Shown here one piece after another: positions 21,511 through 33,400 of a DNA stretch of 64,000 bases (the first letter of the stretch is position 1; each line of letters begins with the position of its first letter). Under the pieces are notes generated by a model. The model saw only the letters and a list, made by a program, of their open reading frames with translations, had not been told where the DNA came from and searched no databases. The stretch covers positions 32,534,665 to 32,598,664 of the forward strand of contig CM046881.1 of the NCBI GenBank assembly GCA_025667525.1, given 5' to 3'. Source of the stretch: Glebionis coronaria (taxonomy: Eukaryota; Streptophyta; Magnoliopsida; Asterales; Asteraceae). The translations under genes and the position numbers were made by a program.

Positions 21511-21666
21511 TTACTCCCTCTGTCCCAATATTATTGTCCATGTTTTTTTTTGCGATGCTCCAATTTAATTGTTCACTACTAATAATGGAAATGAAAGTTT
21601 GATCAAGTTTAATATATTATCTTTGCTTGAAATTATAATTAAAATTTTTAAAAAGACTTAAATTAA
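21511..21666. mobile_element. Truncated Stowaway-like MITE
   Basis: One terminus (CTCCCTCTGTCCCAATATTA) is present. The matching inverted end is missing, and the sequence runs directly into a Helitron 3' end at 21667, which probably inserted into it. Confidence 0.5.
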
Positions 21667-22500
21667 CTAGCAGGGTACCCGCGCGTTGCTGCTGCGGGTA
21701 CTATAAAACTAAAATTCCACGAGCGTAATTTTTTGTGAGTATATATATTTTTCGGTAATATCTTTACAAAAAATAATGATAGTTTTAAGTTGCATAACTC
21801 TAAGCAATAATAAATGAGAAATGATAGAACCACATAATTTATACATAAAAACTTTCACACCATGATGTGTAATAAAATGATTTGATATAGAATTAAGAGT
21901 TAGTGGAGATAAAAGATTATAATTGGTCCAAGTCATTTGCCACATCATTGTGTGGAAATTTTTATGTATAAATTATGTGGTTCTAGCATTTCTCATAATA
22001 AATTACTCCATATAAAATAGTATTATGAAATTGTGATGATTAATCATGAAATGTATTTGTTAATCTCTCTGTAACATTCTTCATAATATTATATAACGTG
22101 TAAATATAGAAAAATTTCATAGTTTTATATGTGTACGGTTTTCATATATTATAATAACTTTATTATCTTCTTATTTTGATATGTACGGTTTAATCGAATT
22201 AATTAGCAAAATGATTAGTATTTCATTAAATTTGTACTAAAATACATACATAGACAATATGTGTTTTCGAATATGCAAATTTATAAAATATTGAATGATT
22301 CAAAATCAAACGCGCGTTTAATATTAAACTCACATTTGTGAATAATTTAAATAATTTTATGTAAAAAATTATAGTTATAGCAATAATTATGTGTACATGT
22401 TACATATTAATTTGTATTAACTTTGTCATTTAATGTGTATTGCTCTCCAATTAATATAGAAATATATTTTTGAAGTTTTTGTGTTTTACAAGTTTGTACC
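21667..22500 (-). mobile_element. Helitron 3' terminus (minus strand), body extends right
   Basis: Read on the minus strand, the sequence has a GC-rich hairpin (TACCCGCAGCAGCAACGCG..GGGTA, about 21674-21701) followed by CCCTGCTAG and then T. This is the CTAG/T end typical of non-autonomous Helitrons. The 5' (TC) end is not located, so the right limit is only the next identified feature. The body is AT-rich and non-coding. Confidence 0.55.
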
Positions 22501-22520
22501 ACAAAAACTTGTAAGGATGT

Positions 22521-22808
22521 TTTTTATTTTTTTGAATGGCAGTTTGGTGCAGCGGAGTATCTTGCGTGCCACCGAGGCACCAAGTCTCTCAACTCGAATT
22601 CGAATCATCTCACGAAGAGAATATCAACCCCCATGCTATCCATCCAGTTTCCCATTAAGGGGCTTCAAGGCATTGTGATGGGATTCAAACTCGGGTGCTA
22701 ATTCTGAGAAAATCCCCCACATGGGGAATGACAGGAGTCGAACTCCTGACCTCCCTCACATGGAGACTATAACCAAATGCAACCATACAACTGAGCTAGA
22801 CTTCATTT
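22521..22808 (-). mobile_element. tRNA-derived SINE, 288 bp, with 20-bp target duplication
   Basis: Flanking direct repeats ACAAAAACTTGTAAGGATGT (22501-22520) and ACAAAAGCTTGTAAGGATGT (22809-22828) differ by one base. Read on the minus strand the element starts with a tRNA-like head: an A-box-like TAGCTCAGTTG near 22795 and a B-box-like GGAGTTCGACTCC near 22735. It ends in an A-rich tail (AAAAAAATAAAAA). These are the marks of a SINE inserted by target-primed reverse transcription. A second, oppositely oriented tRNA-like module appears at the left end (see findings). Confidence 0.85.
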
Positions 22809-23253
22809 ACAAAAGCTTGTAAGGATGTACTAATTTAAATTTCGAAGACATAGTCTAATCTCTCTTATAAGTAATTATATCAAAAAGTAAGAGAGACAAT
22901 GCTGTAATAAATGAACTTTCTTTAAATTGTGTGTTTTTTGTCGATAGATAATAATTTTGAAATAAAAAGAGTAATAATTTGTAAGATGTTTAATTATTTA
23001 AAAGAATGCAAAAAACGATGGTTTATTGGACTGAATGTTTAGGCTGGTGGGAGTGGGGATGATCCCACTCGTGACTACCCTCCACCCACGCGCAACCCCC
23101 ACCCCTCCCTACCCAACCCGCGCGCGTGTCACCCACTGGCAAGCAAAAATCATAGGCAAACTCACCCAGCGAGTTGCTGCCTATTGGGCCCCACCACTTT
23201 TAAATCTAACTGTTTTTTATCAAATTAATTAAAAAAATTACCCAAAATTTACT

Positions 23254-23261
23254 TATAAATA
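23254..23261 (+). promoter_or_regulatory. TATA box of the Harbinger ORF1
   Basis: TATAAATA lies 78 bp upstream of the ATG at 23339, followed by a CT-rich leader (TCATCTTCTTCATTTTTC). This is the normal spacing for a plant pol II promoter. Confidence 0.6.
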
Positions 23262-23338
23262 CCCCCATCATCTTCTTCATTTTTCACACACACAAAATCA
23301 AACATCTCATCTTCATCTCCATCTTCAATCTCCAAATC

Positions 23339-24683
23339 ATGTCTCAAGAAAACACACCCCGAACCTCCAACAAACGTCGAGGTAGGCCAAATACCCAAAA
23401 TTCACCACCCACACCGCGAGGAACTTTCGACCTAGAAAACCCGTCACCCGGTATCACCATTCGACCACCATCATTGTATCACCCACAACCTTACCAAAAC
23501 ACACCTTACCGTTCCCCGGACCCAAGTCAATACCCATACGCTACCTAATACCCGAGCCAATACCCTACCCAATACCCGACCCAATACCAAAGCCATAGGG
23601 GTGGTTCCTCATCACAACCCGCCTATGAAACTCAAGATTGCTACATCCCGCAGTATTCAGACTCGATTGAAAGTCAAGGGTTTGCTTCGTATCAACAAAC
23701 CGAGTCTCCTGAGCTGGAAACCGTTCTCGAAACTCAACCAACGGTCCAAAAACCTAAACCAAAGAAGACATTATCTAGGGGACGTCAAAAGAAGAAGGTG
23801 GTCGAAGAACCTCCAAAATGACAACAGCGGAGGAAATTTTTTTGACAAAAGGTTGGGTTTCCGTGTCTACTGACAACATTAATGGAAACGAAATGAGTAC
23901 GCAGGGATTTTAGACAAAAATCCTTGAGTACTTTGAGAGCAAAACGGGGGAACCCGGGGTTCGTACTTATGATTCTTTGAACGGAAAGTGGAAGTCAATG
24001 CGACCTTGTATTGCTCGTTTTTGTGGTGTTTATGGTCAAATGATGCAGATGGGGCCTAGAAGTGGTGCATCGGATGCTGATATGGTTAATGATGCGTTGA
24101 TGCATTATGATGCTCAAGTTGGACAACCGTTCAAATTTCATCATTGCTAGGAGATTTTGAAAGACGTTGAGAAATGGAAGGAGCAAGAATTGCCTGCCGA
24201 ATTAGCTAGGACTTCCAAAGTAAGCAAGAGATACAACTCATCTGGGTCTAATTCGTTTAATAAAATTCTATGGATGCAAGTAACAGTGTAGATGTTGATG
24301 CCACTGATAATGAAGAAGTGCAACCGATCCCACGTCCAATGGGAAGGGACAGAGCTAAGGCTAAGGCTAAGGCTAAAGGGAGCAGAGTTTTGGGGGAGTC
24401 AAGTACAAACGACGAGGCTTTGGCTAGGTTGATGTTGTCTGGGTTTGGTGAACAACAAGAACGGGCCTTTGCTGTGCAGGGTGAATAACAGGCCGCATAT
24501 TTTGAGATGAAAAATAAAGAGATTCGAGTCCGGGAAAAAGAAGTGGAAATAGCCCGATTGAAACAGCAAAAGGAAGACTTGGACTTTTATATGCAGCCGA
24601 TAGATCATTTGACGGGACGTGATCTTGCAGTCGCGGAGTGGCGCAAAACTCAAATCAAGGAGGCCTATAATATCCCGTATTAG
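23339..24683 (+). pseudogene. Harbinger ORF1 (Myb/SANT-like, trihelix-type) pseudogene
   Basis: The reading frame starts with a basic, proline-rich segment containing NKRRGRP and a YPTQYPTQYQ-like repeat. It continues, through several stops and frameshifts, into a SANT-type region (about 23830-24200, including GKWKSMRPCIARFCGVY and GASDADMVNDALMHY). It ends in a charged tail with PRPMGRDRAKAKAKAKG and a coiled coil (MKNKEIRVREKEVEIARLKQ). Such proteins are the DNA-binding partner of Harbinger transposases. In-frame stops near 23547 (TAA), around 23820-23850 and at 24148 make it non-functional. A domesticated trihelix gene is unlikely given the intact TIRs and duplications around it. Confidence 0.75.
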
Positions 24684-24978
24684 TTTTTTTTTTAAATGTT
24701 GTTTTTTTTTATTTTCTATGTTTTTGTTTTTATTTTCGTACTGTGCTTTAATTTTTTATGTTTTTATTTTTAATTTTGTACTGTGTTTTAATTTTCTGTG
24801 TACCCGTGTTGTAATAAAATTGTATGAATAAAAATTATTTAATGAAAAAATGGGGTGATGTGGAGTGAGTTTGGGTGAGTTTGGTGAATGTTATTACCTC
24901 CTGTGGTGAGTTTGGTAAAAAACTGGTGTGGCGCTGAGGTGGAAGTGAGTGGGTTTCACCCCACTCTCACTAGTCTTA

Positions 24979-26329
24979 TAGTAAACTTTTCTTTCAAATA
25001 AAACAAAACTAGATAGTGAGGCCATAATTAAGGTTGCACGTAACGCTGTATCGATCGACCAAGGTCGATCGAATCGTATTCGGTAGCCACCGTTACGACG
25101 ACCGGTTTATTTCGGTTGATCGACCCAACTCGATCCAACCCACGACTTATATACTAAATTAAAAAATTAAAATGAAATTAAAAAAAAAAGTGAGACATGG
25201 TATATTTTTTTGGTGTGTTTGACTTGAATGGTGGAAGTGGTCGTGTTTTTTTTAAGAAGAAGCAGAAAATAGAAAAATGGATAAGGCAAAAGGATCTTTT
25301 CTTTCGTTTTTTTTATATTTTTATATTTTTTATTTTTTGAATTAAGTTAGTTTAATTTTAATTAGATAAAATTTGTAATAAATTTTTAAATTTTAATATA
25401 ATTTGTTTAATTTCTCACAACATATATTAATTTGACTATTTTTAAAGTTTGTTTTAGCTAATATATTTTACCCTTTTACTTTTAATTAAGTTCTTTTAAT
25501 CATTTCTTTAATAATATTTAAATATAAATATTATTTTAATGTTTTTTATTTTATTTAAATATTTATATGAAAAAATATATATTAAAAAATTAAATTATGT
25601 CGTTTTTTTATAAATAGATAGTTGTAGGTTGTTGGAGCGAAAAAATTAATGTGACAAAAAAATGGAGGTCGCTTAAAATACTTGACCCGTTGAATTGCTC
25701 TCTTAGAGTGAGGGGAGCGTGGGCTGTAAGGTGGGTTGGTAGCCTTTCGGCGTCACCCTTCCTTTGAAGCACCACTCCCACCCTCGCGCCAACCGAACCA
25801 GCCAGCGCCATTCATTTATCACTTTTTTTTTTTTTTTTAATAATAAATGGGATATTTATGGGGCCATTATACCTTTTTTGGCATCACTTTTCTTGTGTCA
25901 ACCACTCCTCATAAATATAATGTCAAAAGGTTTCTGATGCCAAAACCTCAAAATCATACGTAGCGACTTTACCACTACATTCTCGTGCCAACCATTCCCA
26001 ACTTCTCTTTCTATTTCAAAACACATGTTAACAAAAATGTGAATTTGTTATTCTCTTATTTTGAAGATAAAGAAATAAAAGGCAGACTTTTGACGAGGTC
26101 CAAGTCTTCTTGTTCATGTGGCAGTTGAGGTTTTTACTACCCAAAAATATTCGTTTAAGTCAAACATATTTCACTCCAAATAAATGGTCCCCAGTTTTTC
26201 TCAACTAACCTAATCAATTTCCAAACGAATATTCCAATTCGAGAACACCAACTTCTGCTACAGTTTTAAAAAGTTAACTTTGCTCCCTCTTCCGTTAAAA
26301 AGCTACCAAATTACTCCTTTCGTTCCATA
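24979..26329. other. Intergenic, AT-rich; no gene seen
   Basis: Contains a palindromic GATCGACC-rich patch around 25050-25130 and a GC-rich patch at about 25690-25810 that gives a spurious minus-strand open frame. The rest is very AT-rich. No complete transposon boundary could be shown, although the TTAGAGTGAGGGGAGCG segment near 25704 resembles one end of a Tourist-type MITE. Confidence 0.5.
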
Positions 26330-26830
26330 ATTATATTACTAAATATTTTCATTTTGAGTTATCTTAAATTAATTATCTATATCTATATATACTTCTATTT
26401 TATTTATATTATTATATAAAACATTTAAAACCTTCTAAAAATAGAAAGGCTGAAAATTAAATTTTTTTTATTAAATAAAGCAAGTTGTTGATATACTTAT
26501 CCACGTTATATAGTATAACATTTTCTAAGAATATTTTGTAACAAACTTTTGTAACAACCTTTTTAACAACATTTTTTCTTTTAAATTGAAAAATCTTTTT
26601 ATTTATTTATTATTTTTATAAGCTAATTTCACTATATTTTTTAAAATTTTATACTTTTTAATTCGATATCCATTTTGATATATATTTTTATTAACTATTA
26701 GTCTTTTTCAATTTTAGTGGGTTTTTTAGTTCGATTTTTAAAACTTTACAATGAGTAAGAGACTAATATTTGTTATTCTCAAAATTCGTTATTAGGTACC
26801 CGTCGCCGCATTGCGCGGGTACCGTTCTAG
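26330..26830 (+). mobile_element. Non-autonomous Helitron copy (3' end at 26830)
   Basis: The 3' end has a hairpin (GGTACCCG..GCGCGGGTACC, 26796-26823) followed by GTTCTAG and T. About 500 bp upstream is shared, in inverted orientation, with 26849-27320. The 5' boundary is approximate. Confidence 0.7.
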
Positions 26831-26848
26831 TTCACTTTTAAATATAAA

Positions 26849-27320
26849 CTAGTATGGACTCGCGCAATGCGACGACGAGTACCCATAATCATTTTTTGAG
26901 ACTAACAAATAGTAATCTCTTATCCATTAAGTATGTATTGTTAAAGTTATAAAAAATCGAAAAAAAAAACCTCTAAATTTAAAAAAAAGTTAATAGTTAA
27001 TAAAAAGATATTGAATTAAAGAGCATAAAATTTTAGAAAATATGGTGAAATTAGATTATAAAAATAATAAATAAATAAACAGATTTTTCAATTTATAGGA
27101 AAAGATGTTATTTAAGTAGGTTGTTACAAAAGTTTGTTAGAAAGGGTTATAGTATATATAATGTTGATGAATATATCAACAACTTGCTTTATTTATTAGG
27201 GAAAAAAGTCTGAATTTTCAGCCTTGCTATTTTAAGAAGGTCCCAAATGTTTTATAAAGTAATATAAATAAATAATTTAGATTAAATTTATCATATTACT
27301 TTTATTTGAAATAATAATTA
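26849..27320 (-). mobile_element. Inverted Helitron copy of the same family (3' end at 26849)
   Basis: On the minus strand the hairpin GGTACTCGTCGTCGCATTGC..GAGTCC is followed by ATACTAG and T. Its body matches the + copy: for example GCAAGTTGTTGATATA, GGCTGAAAATT and TTGAAAAATCT occur in both with opposite orientation. It faces the + copy end to end with only 18 bp between. Confidence 0.7.
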
Positions 27321-27368
27321 CAAATTAAAAAAAAATCTTAATTAAATAATTAAAGTTAAGACTGTCAT

Positions 27369-27866
27369 CTATGTTGCACTGAAACGCCCCTCGGGTGTCG
27401 TGCCCGTCCCGGAAACGTTTCGGAAACAGAAAACGGCTGGAAACGCGGCGGAAACGTTTCCCAAAAAAGGGAAACGTTTCCTGAAGATGGGAAACGCCGA
27501 GCCTCTAGCAGAAACGCGAATGAAAACGTTTCTTGGGCTTTTAACACGTTTCTGGGCTAGTTTTTGGGCCATAAAACATTTTTTGGTCCATTTATACTGT
27601 ATAAACATATGGTAGGTCGTCATATCTTGTAACAAACCTTTAAAATTGATTATCAGTGTTTGTTTAATGTTAAGTATATGTTATGTTTCACTATTGGTAT
27701 TTATTTTTTCTTGCTTTATCGGTTAAAGATTCATGTTTATTTAATTTATTAATAAATATTTATAAAATACAAAAATGTTTCCAGCCGTACCATGAATTTT
27801 AGGACATTGGCGTTTCTAAGTACCCGTCCCCGTCCCCATTTCCGTATCCGTCTCCGTGCAACATAG
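27369..27866. mobile_element. hAT-like non-autonomous element, 498 bp
   Basis: The inverted ends CTATGTTGCACTGAAACG and CTATGTTGCACGGAGACG are flanked by the perfect 8-bp duplication ACTGTCAT (27361-27368 and 27867-27874). The left 170 bp is packed with the motif GGAAACGTTTCC and its variants, which explains the overlapping open frames there; none is a gene. Confidence 0.88.
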
Positions 27867-27874
27867 ACTGTCAT

Positions 27875-29390
27875 TGTGCGGAAGGTAAAACAGAGAAAAT
27901 TGTAAAAGTGATTTTTTTTCTTAAACTGTACTGTATATTTTTTATCGGTGAACTATAATCATCGGACAGAAAAGGTATATGTTTGACGGAATGTAGGAGT
28001 AGCAAAAGTAGATTGTAGTAGTAGTAAGCAGTTAATATTAGCTGTTTGTTAAATAAAAATGCTTAGTAACATACTTGTAGATGTAAATATAAAATGTAGA
28101 ATTACTTAAATAGACATATACACATTCACATAAAAATTCTTTAAATAAATAAATAAGGTAAATATGTCATTTCAGAGTAAAAAAAAACTAACGGTTAGAT
28201 ATAAATACTTCTTGATAAAACATTTTGAATAAAAATGATTACATATAATACAACGGCTAGTTGCTAGTTGACAGATAAGTATTATATTTAAATTGCTAGT
28301 GACTTTAAAACGATTTCAAACACTTCGTACCAAACATAACAACAAAAGCTTGACTTCAACTATAACAAAGTTAGTTCAAAACAAAAAAAAAACCTAAGAA
28401 AGTTGCCAATTCATGTTTTTAGTACTAAAATTTTGTTAAAAGTGACATTTCATGTTTTCCTAAAAACTACTACACATACCTAAAGATATTTGCTAATAAT
28501 GAGTGCTTACTTTTACAAAATGCTACTTATAGTTTGTTCACAAGTTCCAAAAATAAATTCAGTTTCTTTATCTTTAGAAGAAAAAGTTATGAAAAGTTCT
28601 CTATATTAGATGTGTGGTTTTCTAATTAATAGTAGTAAGCATCTTAAATTAGCAAATACCTTTTTCTAAGAAAAGATCACAAGCAACAAACACCATCTTT
28701 CTAAAATATTGTTACATATCACGAAAAGTCCACACAAATTTACTTGTCAAACATGACAATGACAAGGAAATTAATATTAAATCCAAATAACCCTGTCACA
28801 TTTTGTCAAGTTGACATAAACTAGTAATATCATCTTATATAAAAACAAATTATTTGTGGAGATAGAGCTATTTTGTATTTTTGTTATTTTACTACATGTC
28901 AAAGATAGTAATTTTATATTATAGTTATTTTAATCTGATTATGAAGATTGATCTAAGATATAAAAAAACACAAAAAGACTATTTTTATAAAACTGTTAGA
29001 GTTGTAAAAAATGGACGAATTAAAGTTATAAATATGATAAAATACTATTTATCATAAGTGAGATATTTCACTATTGACAAAATAATGAAATATCAGTAGT
29101 GATAAAACAATAAAATATTATTACTGATAAAATAATAAAATACCACTCGTGATATTGCACAATAAATAGTTTATAAATATCATCAGTGATATTTCATTTG
29201 TTTCATCACTAAAAATATTTCATTTTTTACCACATTCACTAGTGATAACAAGTTTTCGTCATATTTACGATTTATTTTCTTTATCGTGTTTTACAATTTT
29301 TAAACATTTTAGTAAAAATGCTCTTTATATATATTTTTTTTAATTTTAAGTAATAGTAGGTTACTAGAATTAATACTAGCTAGATATATA
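27875..29390. other. Intergenic, AT-rich, with a short imperfect repeat patch
   Basis: No gene seen. Around 29060-29250 there are repeated and inverted variants of GATATTTCACTATTGA and CAGTAGTGATAAAA, probably the remains of a palindromic AT-rich repeat. Confidence 0.5.
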
Positions 29391-29668
29391 CTTTCTCCGT
29401 CCCATAATAATAGTCCACCGACATAAAACACGCAGTTTAATAAAAACATTACTTTTTCAGCTCTTTCTCTCTCTTATTCTTTTACAAAATGACAACTTTA
29501 CCCTTAACCAATTAATTTATAATTTTTTTATTGTTTGTAATAATACTCTCACGTAAAGATGATATGATAAAATTAATCTACATTTCTTATTTATTTTTGA
29601 ACTGGATTATTAATTTGAGACGTCCTAAAATAATAACATGAACTATTAATATGGGACGGAGGAGGAAG
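29391..29668. mobile_element. Stowaway-like MITE, 278 bp, upstream of the U-box kinase gene
   Basis: The ends CTTTCTCCGTCCCATAATAA and, inverted, CTTCCTCCTCCGTCCCATAT are flanked by TA on both sides. It lies about 0.6 kb upstream of the proposed 5' UTR intron. Confidence 0.8.
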
Positions 29669-30002
29669 TAATAAAAAAACTAAAACTAACTTTTGTCTTT
29701 ATATGTCCAATAATTAAACTAATCATCTTATCATTGTTGTTGAACAATAAATACAGCATATGGCTACAACCAAACATGAAACATGACACATAAGATATTA
29801 AAATAAAAAAATCACGGCTCTTATTTATCTAACACTAAAGAGTCTTACCTAAATTCTAGTTTGTTCAAAAAAAAATCCACATTTCTAGGGAGAGAAAAAA
29901 AAATACTAAATCAAAAAAGATTTAGAGAGAGAAGTACATAAGTTTGTTGTTGTACCATGAAATGGTTTTTGTCAAGTACTTAGTTTAATGCTTCACATGT
30001 TT

Positions 30003-30490
30003 TGGTATGTGTTTTACTTTTCATTTTCTGTTTATAATTTTTCTTAGTGTTTTTTTTGCGATTTGATGTTTGTAACGTCTAGCTTCTTGTTAGTTTTTTT
30101 AATATAATTTCGCAGTTAGAAGAATAAATGCTTTCTTGTCTTGTTTTTTTTTTCGGTTTGGTGTTTGTAACGTCTAGCTTCTTGTTAGTCTTTTTAATAT
30201 ATTTTCGCAGTTATAGAAATAAACTTTTTCTTGGAGTGTTTCTATGGGTCTGGTGTTTTTAACGTCTAGCTTCTTGTTAGTTTTTTAATATAATTTCGCA
30301 GTTAACAGAATAAAAGGTTGCTTGCTTTCGAACGTTAATCTCAAGAACCTAGTTTTGTTTGTAATGAACTTTGTACTTTTGTTGTGAAAAAAAAAATGAA
30401 ATTGACCCTTCTGATAATTCTGTATAAATAAGAAATTTCATGGAATAATATGAGTTTTTTTTTTTATCTTTTTATGATAATTTTTTGCAG
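30003..30490 (+). other. Probable 5' UTR intron of the U-box kinase gene
   Basis: A strong acceptor (TTTTTTGCAG at 30481-30490) ends 5 bases before the ATG at 30496. A likely donor (TTTTG/GTATGTG) is near 30003. The presumed intron is T-rich and contains a threefold tandem repeat. The donor is inferred; the acceptor is well supported by its position and pyrimidine tract. Confidence 0.6.
30045..30330 (+). repeat. Threefold tandem repeat, 92-95 bp unit
   Basis: AACGTCTAGCTTCTTGTTAG recurs at about 30074, 30169 and 30261, each followed by a T-run, AATATA(A)TTTTCGCAGTTA and an AGAATAAA-like segment. Units differ by scattered substitutions. The array lies inside the presumed 5' UTR intron. Confidence 0.9.
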
Positions 30491-30495
30491 AAAAA

Positions 30496-33400
30496 ATGGA
30501 AGATCATGGTATAGTTAATGGTGTAGATGAATTACCAACACCATCATATTTAGTAGTTGCTTTAGCAGTCAATGGAAGTCGAAAAACGAAACATGTTATC
30601 AAATGGGCATTGGATAAATTTGTTCCTGAGGGTATACTTCTCTTTAAGTTATTCTTCGTTCGTCCGAAAATCGCTTGGGTGCCGACTCCAAGTGAGTTTT
30701 GTTTTACATGATTCATTGGTATTTCGTAGAGTATCGTGGTATGAAATGTTTCGATATATAAAGTTAGTGTTTGATTTTAAGCAGTGGGTACTGTCCCGGT
30801 TTCGCAAGTGAGAGAGGATGTGGTGATTGCTTATAAGAAAGAAGTCGAATGGCAAGCTGAGCAAAAGCTTCTTCCTTACAAGAACATGTGTGCTAGAAGA
30901 AAGGTTTGCGCGTTATATTTTTAAATCGTGTTGGGTTGAACAAGGTTAAGATGAACTCAAGTTTCTATTTTGTTTGAGTATAGGTGGATGTAGATATTGT
31001 GCATATTGAATCAGATGATATCGTAGATGCGATTAAACAGGAAATCGTAAAACAAAGAATCAACAAACTTGTGATTGGTGCTTCGTCAAATGGCATGTTC
31101 TCAAGGTACCAGTTTCGTTCTTGGCGTTTGGTTATAATCACATGTATAGTTTGTTGGACTAATTGATGCTTTTTTTGGTTGGTGTTTTAGGGGGCGGAAT
31201 TTGTCATCAAGAATATCAGAAAGCATACCGAACTTTTGTACAGTTTATGCTATTTCAAAAGGGAGACTATCTTCGCTACGTGCTTCTGATTCTGAGACTG
31301 TTGGACCGTCTAGAGATGATGACGTTACTAGTGATTCAAGTTCGGTCACCAATTCAAGTTTTGCTCAAACAGGTCAAAAGAGAGCAATTTGTTTCTTCGA
31401 AATTGATATGAATTCTTTTAACTAATTTTAAAATATTTGTAACCTATTAAAGATCTTGACAAGCAACGCGAAATAAATATGTTCGTATTAATTTTGAATT
31501 ATAAAGACGTAGAGTAATTATGATTTCAAAGAGTTGTAAGTTTGACCAAAAATGTCAACATTTCTGTTCGTTTGATTTCGTTATAATTTGTATCTGTGTA
31601 ACAGAGTGGACAGACCAAGGATCAGCCAGTACATCCTCGCAATTCTTTTCAAATTCACTACCGATGCAACGTTTTGAGGCACTTTCATCCATAAATCGTT
31701 CCCTTCACAAAAAAACGAGTTCCTTAGAAAGTACTGGAAATAAGTTTCTTGAGAACAGTGAGGGAGATGAAGCACTGGCTTCTTATGATAGTAATCCTGA
31801 TTATTTGCGAGCAGAAAGTACAGTATCGAGCAGTAGAAGCTTCTTGACAGAATACAATTCTTGGACATCTGATCAAGATTCCATACCTTACGCTCCTTCC
31901 GAAATTGCATCAGAAATTCAGGTATCATTCTTGCCATTCGTTTGTCATTTCTAAACGAGTTTTCATGATCTTTTAGTATAGATCACTTGAAAAATGTGTT
32001 GTGTAGGATAATAATATGAGCTTTGAGCTAGAAAAGCTGAGAGTTGAGCTCAGACATATCCGCGGAATGTATGCAATGGCACAAAGCGAGACATTTGATG
32101 CTTCTAGAAGGGTAACTTACTATCTTCCATGTTCCAAAATTGTTTACAGGTCGCGACAATATTAAAATCTAAATTTGACCCGTTTGACTAACATACTGCA
32201 TTATTTGTGTCAGCTAAGTGATCTTCAAAAACAGCAACTAGAGGAATCTATTAAGCTTAAGGAGTTAAAAGTTAAGGAAGAGGAATCAAAAGCGTTAGCT
32301 GAACAGCAAAAGAAGGAACACGAGGCTGCTAAGAGACAAGCTGAATACGTAAAAGAATGTGTCAGAAGAGAGGCTGCTGTAAGATTAGACGCAGAAGAAA
32401 GAGCATTACAAGAATCTAAGGAAAAGCAAAAGCTTCAAAAGGCAATAACTGGAACTTCACAAAAATACGAAAATTTCACATGGGATGAAATCGTGACCGC
32501 TTGTTCGTCGTTTAGTGAAGATCTTAAAATAGGAACAGGTGGAAATGGGACTGTATATAAATCGAGCTTTCATCATACCGTTGCTGCTGTCAAAGTTCTC
32601 CACTCTCAAGAAGCTCATAGAACCAAACAATTTCAACAAGAGGTGGGGGATTTAACTTATTTAAGACTCGATCTTGATATGTCTTGATATTTATAAAGTC
32701 TTGATGTTTAAACCAATCGAGTATTTGTTTTTGCAGCTTGAAGTGTTGAGCAGAATACGGCATCCTCATTTACTTATTCTTATCGGTGCGTGTGTTGATC
32801 ATGGATGCTTAGTTTACGAGTACATGGAAAATGGGAGTTTAGACGAAAGATTATTTTGTATAAACAACACCCCTCCAATCCCATGGTTTGATCGTTTCCG
32901 TATTGCATGGGAAGTTGCATCAGCTCTGATTTTCCTTCATAATACAAAGCCAAAGTCTATCGTTCATCGTGATCTAAAACCAGCCAACATATTGCTTGAT
33001 CGAAACCTCGTGAGCAAAATAGGCGATGTTGGTGTCTCAACAATGCTTCAGTCTGACCCTTATTCCACGTCCACCGTTTACAAAGACACTAGTCCAGCTG
33101 GAACATACTGTTACATTGATCCAGAGTATCAACGGACAGGGTTAGTTTCACCAAAATCCGATGTTTATGCTCTCGGAATGGTGATCTTGCAGCTGTTGAC
33201 AGCAAAACCAGCGATTGGGTTGAACTATTTGGTGGAAACTGCTATAGAGGATGATGAGCTAGCCACTGTGCTGGATTTAGAAGCTGGTGAATGGCCCACT
33301 GATGAAGCTAAGGAGCTGGCTATGTTGGGGCTGAGCTGTGCTGAAATTAGACGAAAAGATAGGCCCGATTTGAAAACTGTGGTTCTTCCTACTTTAGAAC

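Larger units (their letters stand above)
23042..24975 (+). mobile_element. PIF/Harbinger-derived element, 1934 bp, carrying ORF1 only
   Basis: The inverted ends GGCTGGTGGGAGTGGGGATG and (reverse complement of the right end) GACTAGTGAGAGTGGGGTGA are flanked by TTA at 23039-23041 and 24976-24978, the 3-bp TWA duplication of this superfamily. Inside is one decayed Myb/SANT-like ORF1. No DDE transposase is present, so it would depend on a partner element. Confidence 0.85.

Noticed and set aside
27365..27635. Overlapping open frames rich in ETF/GNV repeats on both strands
   Set aside because: They come from the GGAAACGTTTCC motif cluster of a hAT-like element.
33024..33036. DVG in place of DFG in the U-box kinase, taken at first as a dead kinase
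   Set aside because: DVG is usual in this plant U-box kinase subfamily, and the lysine and HRD residues are present.
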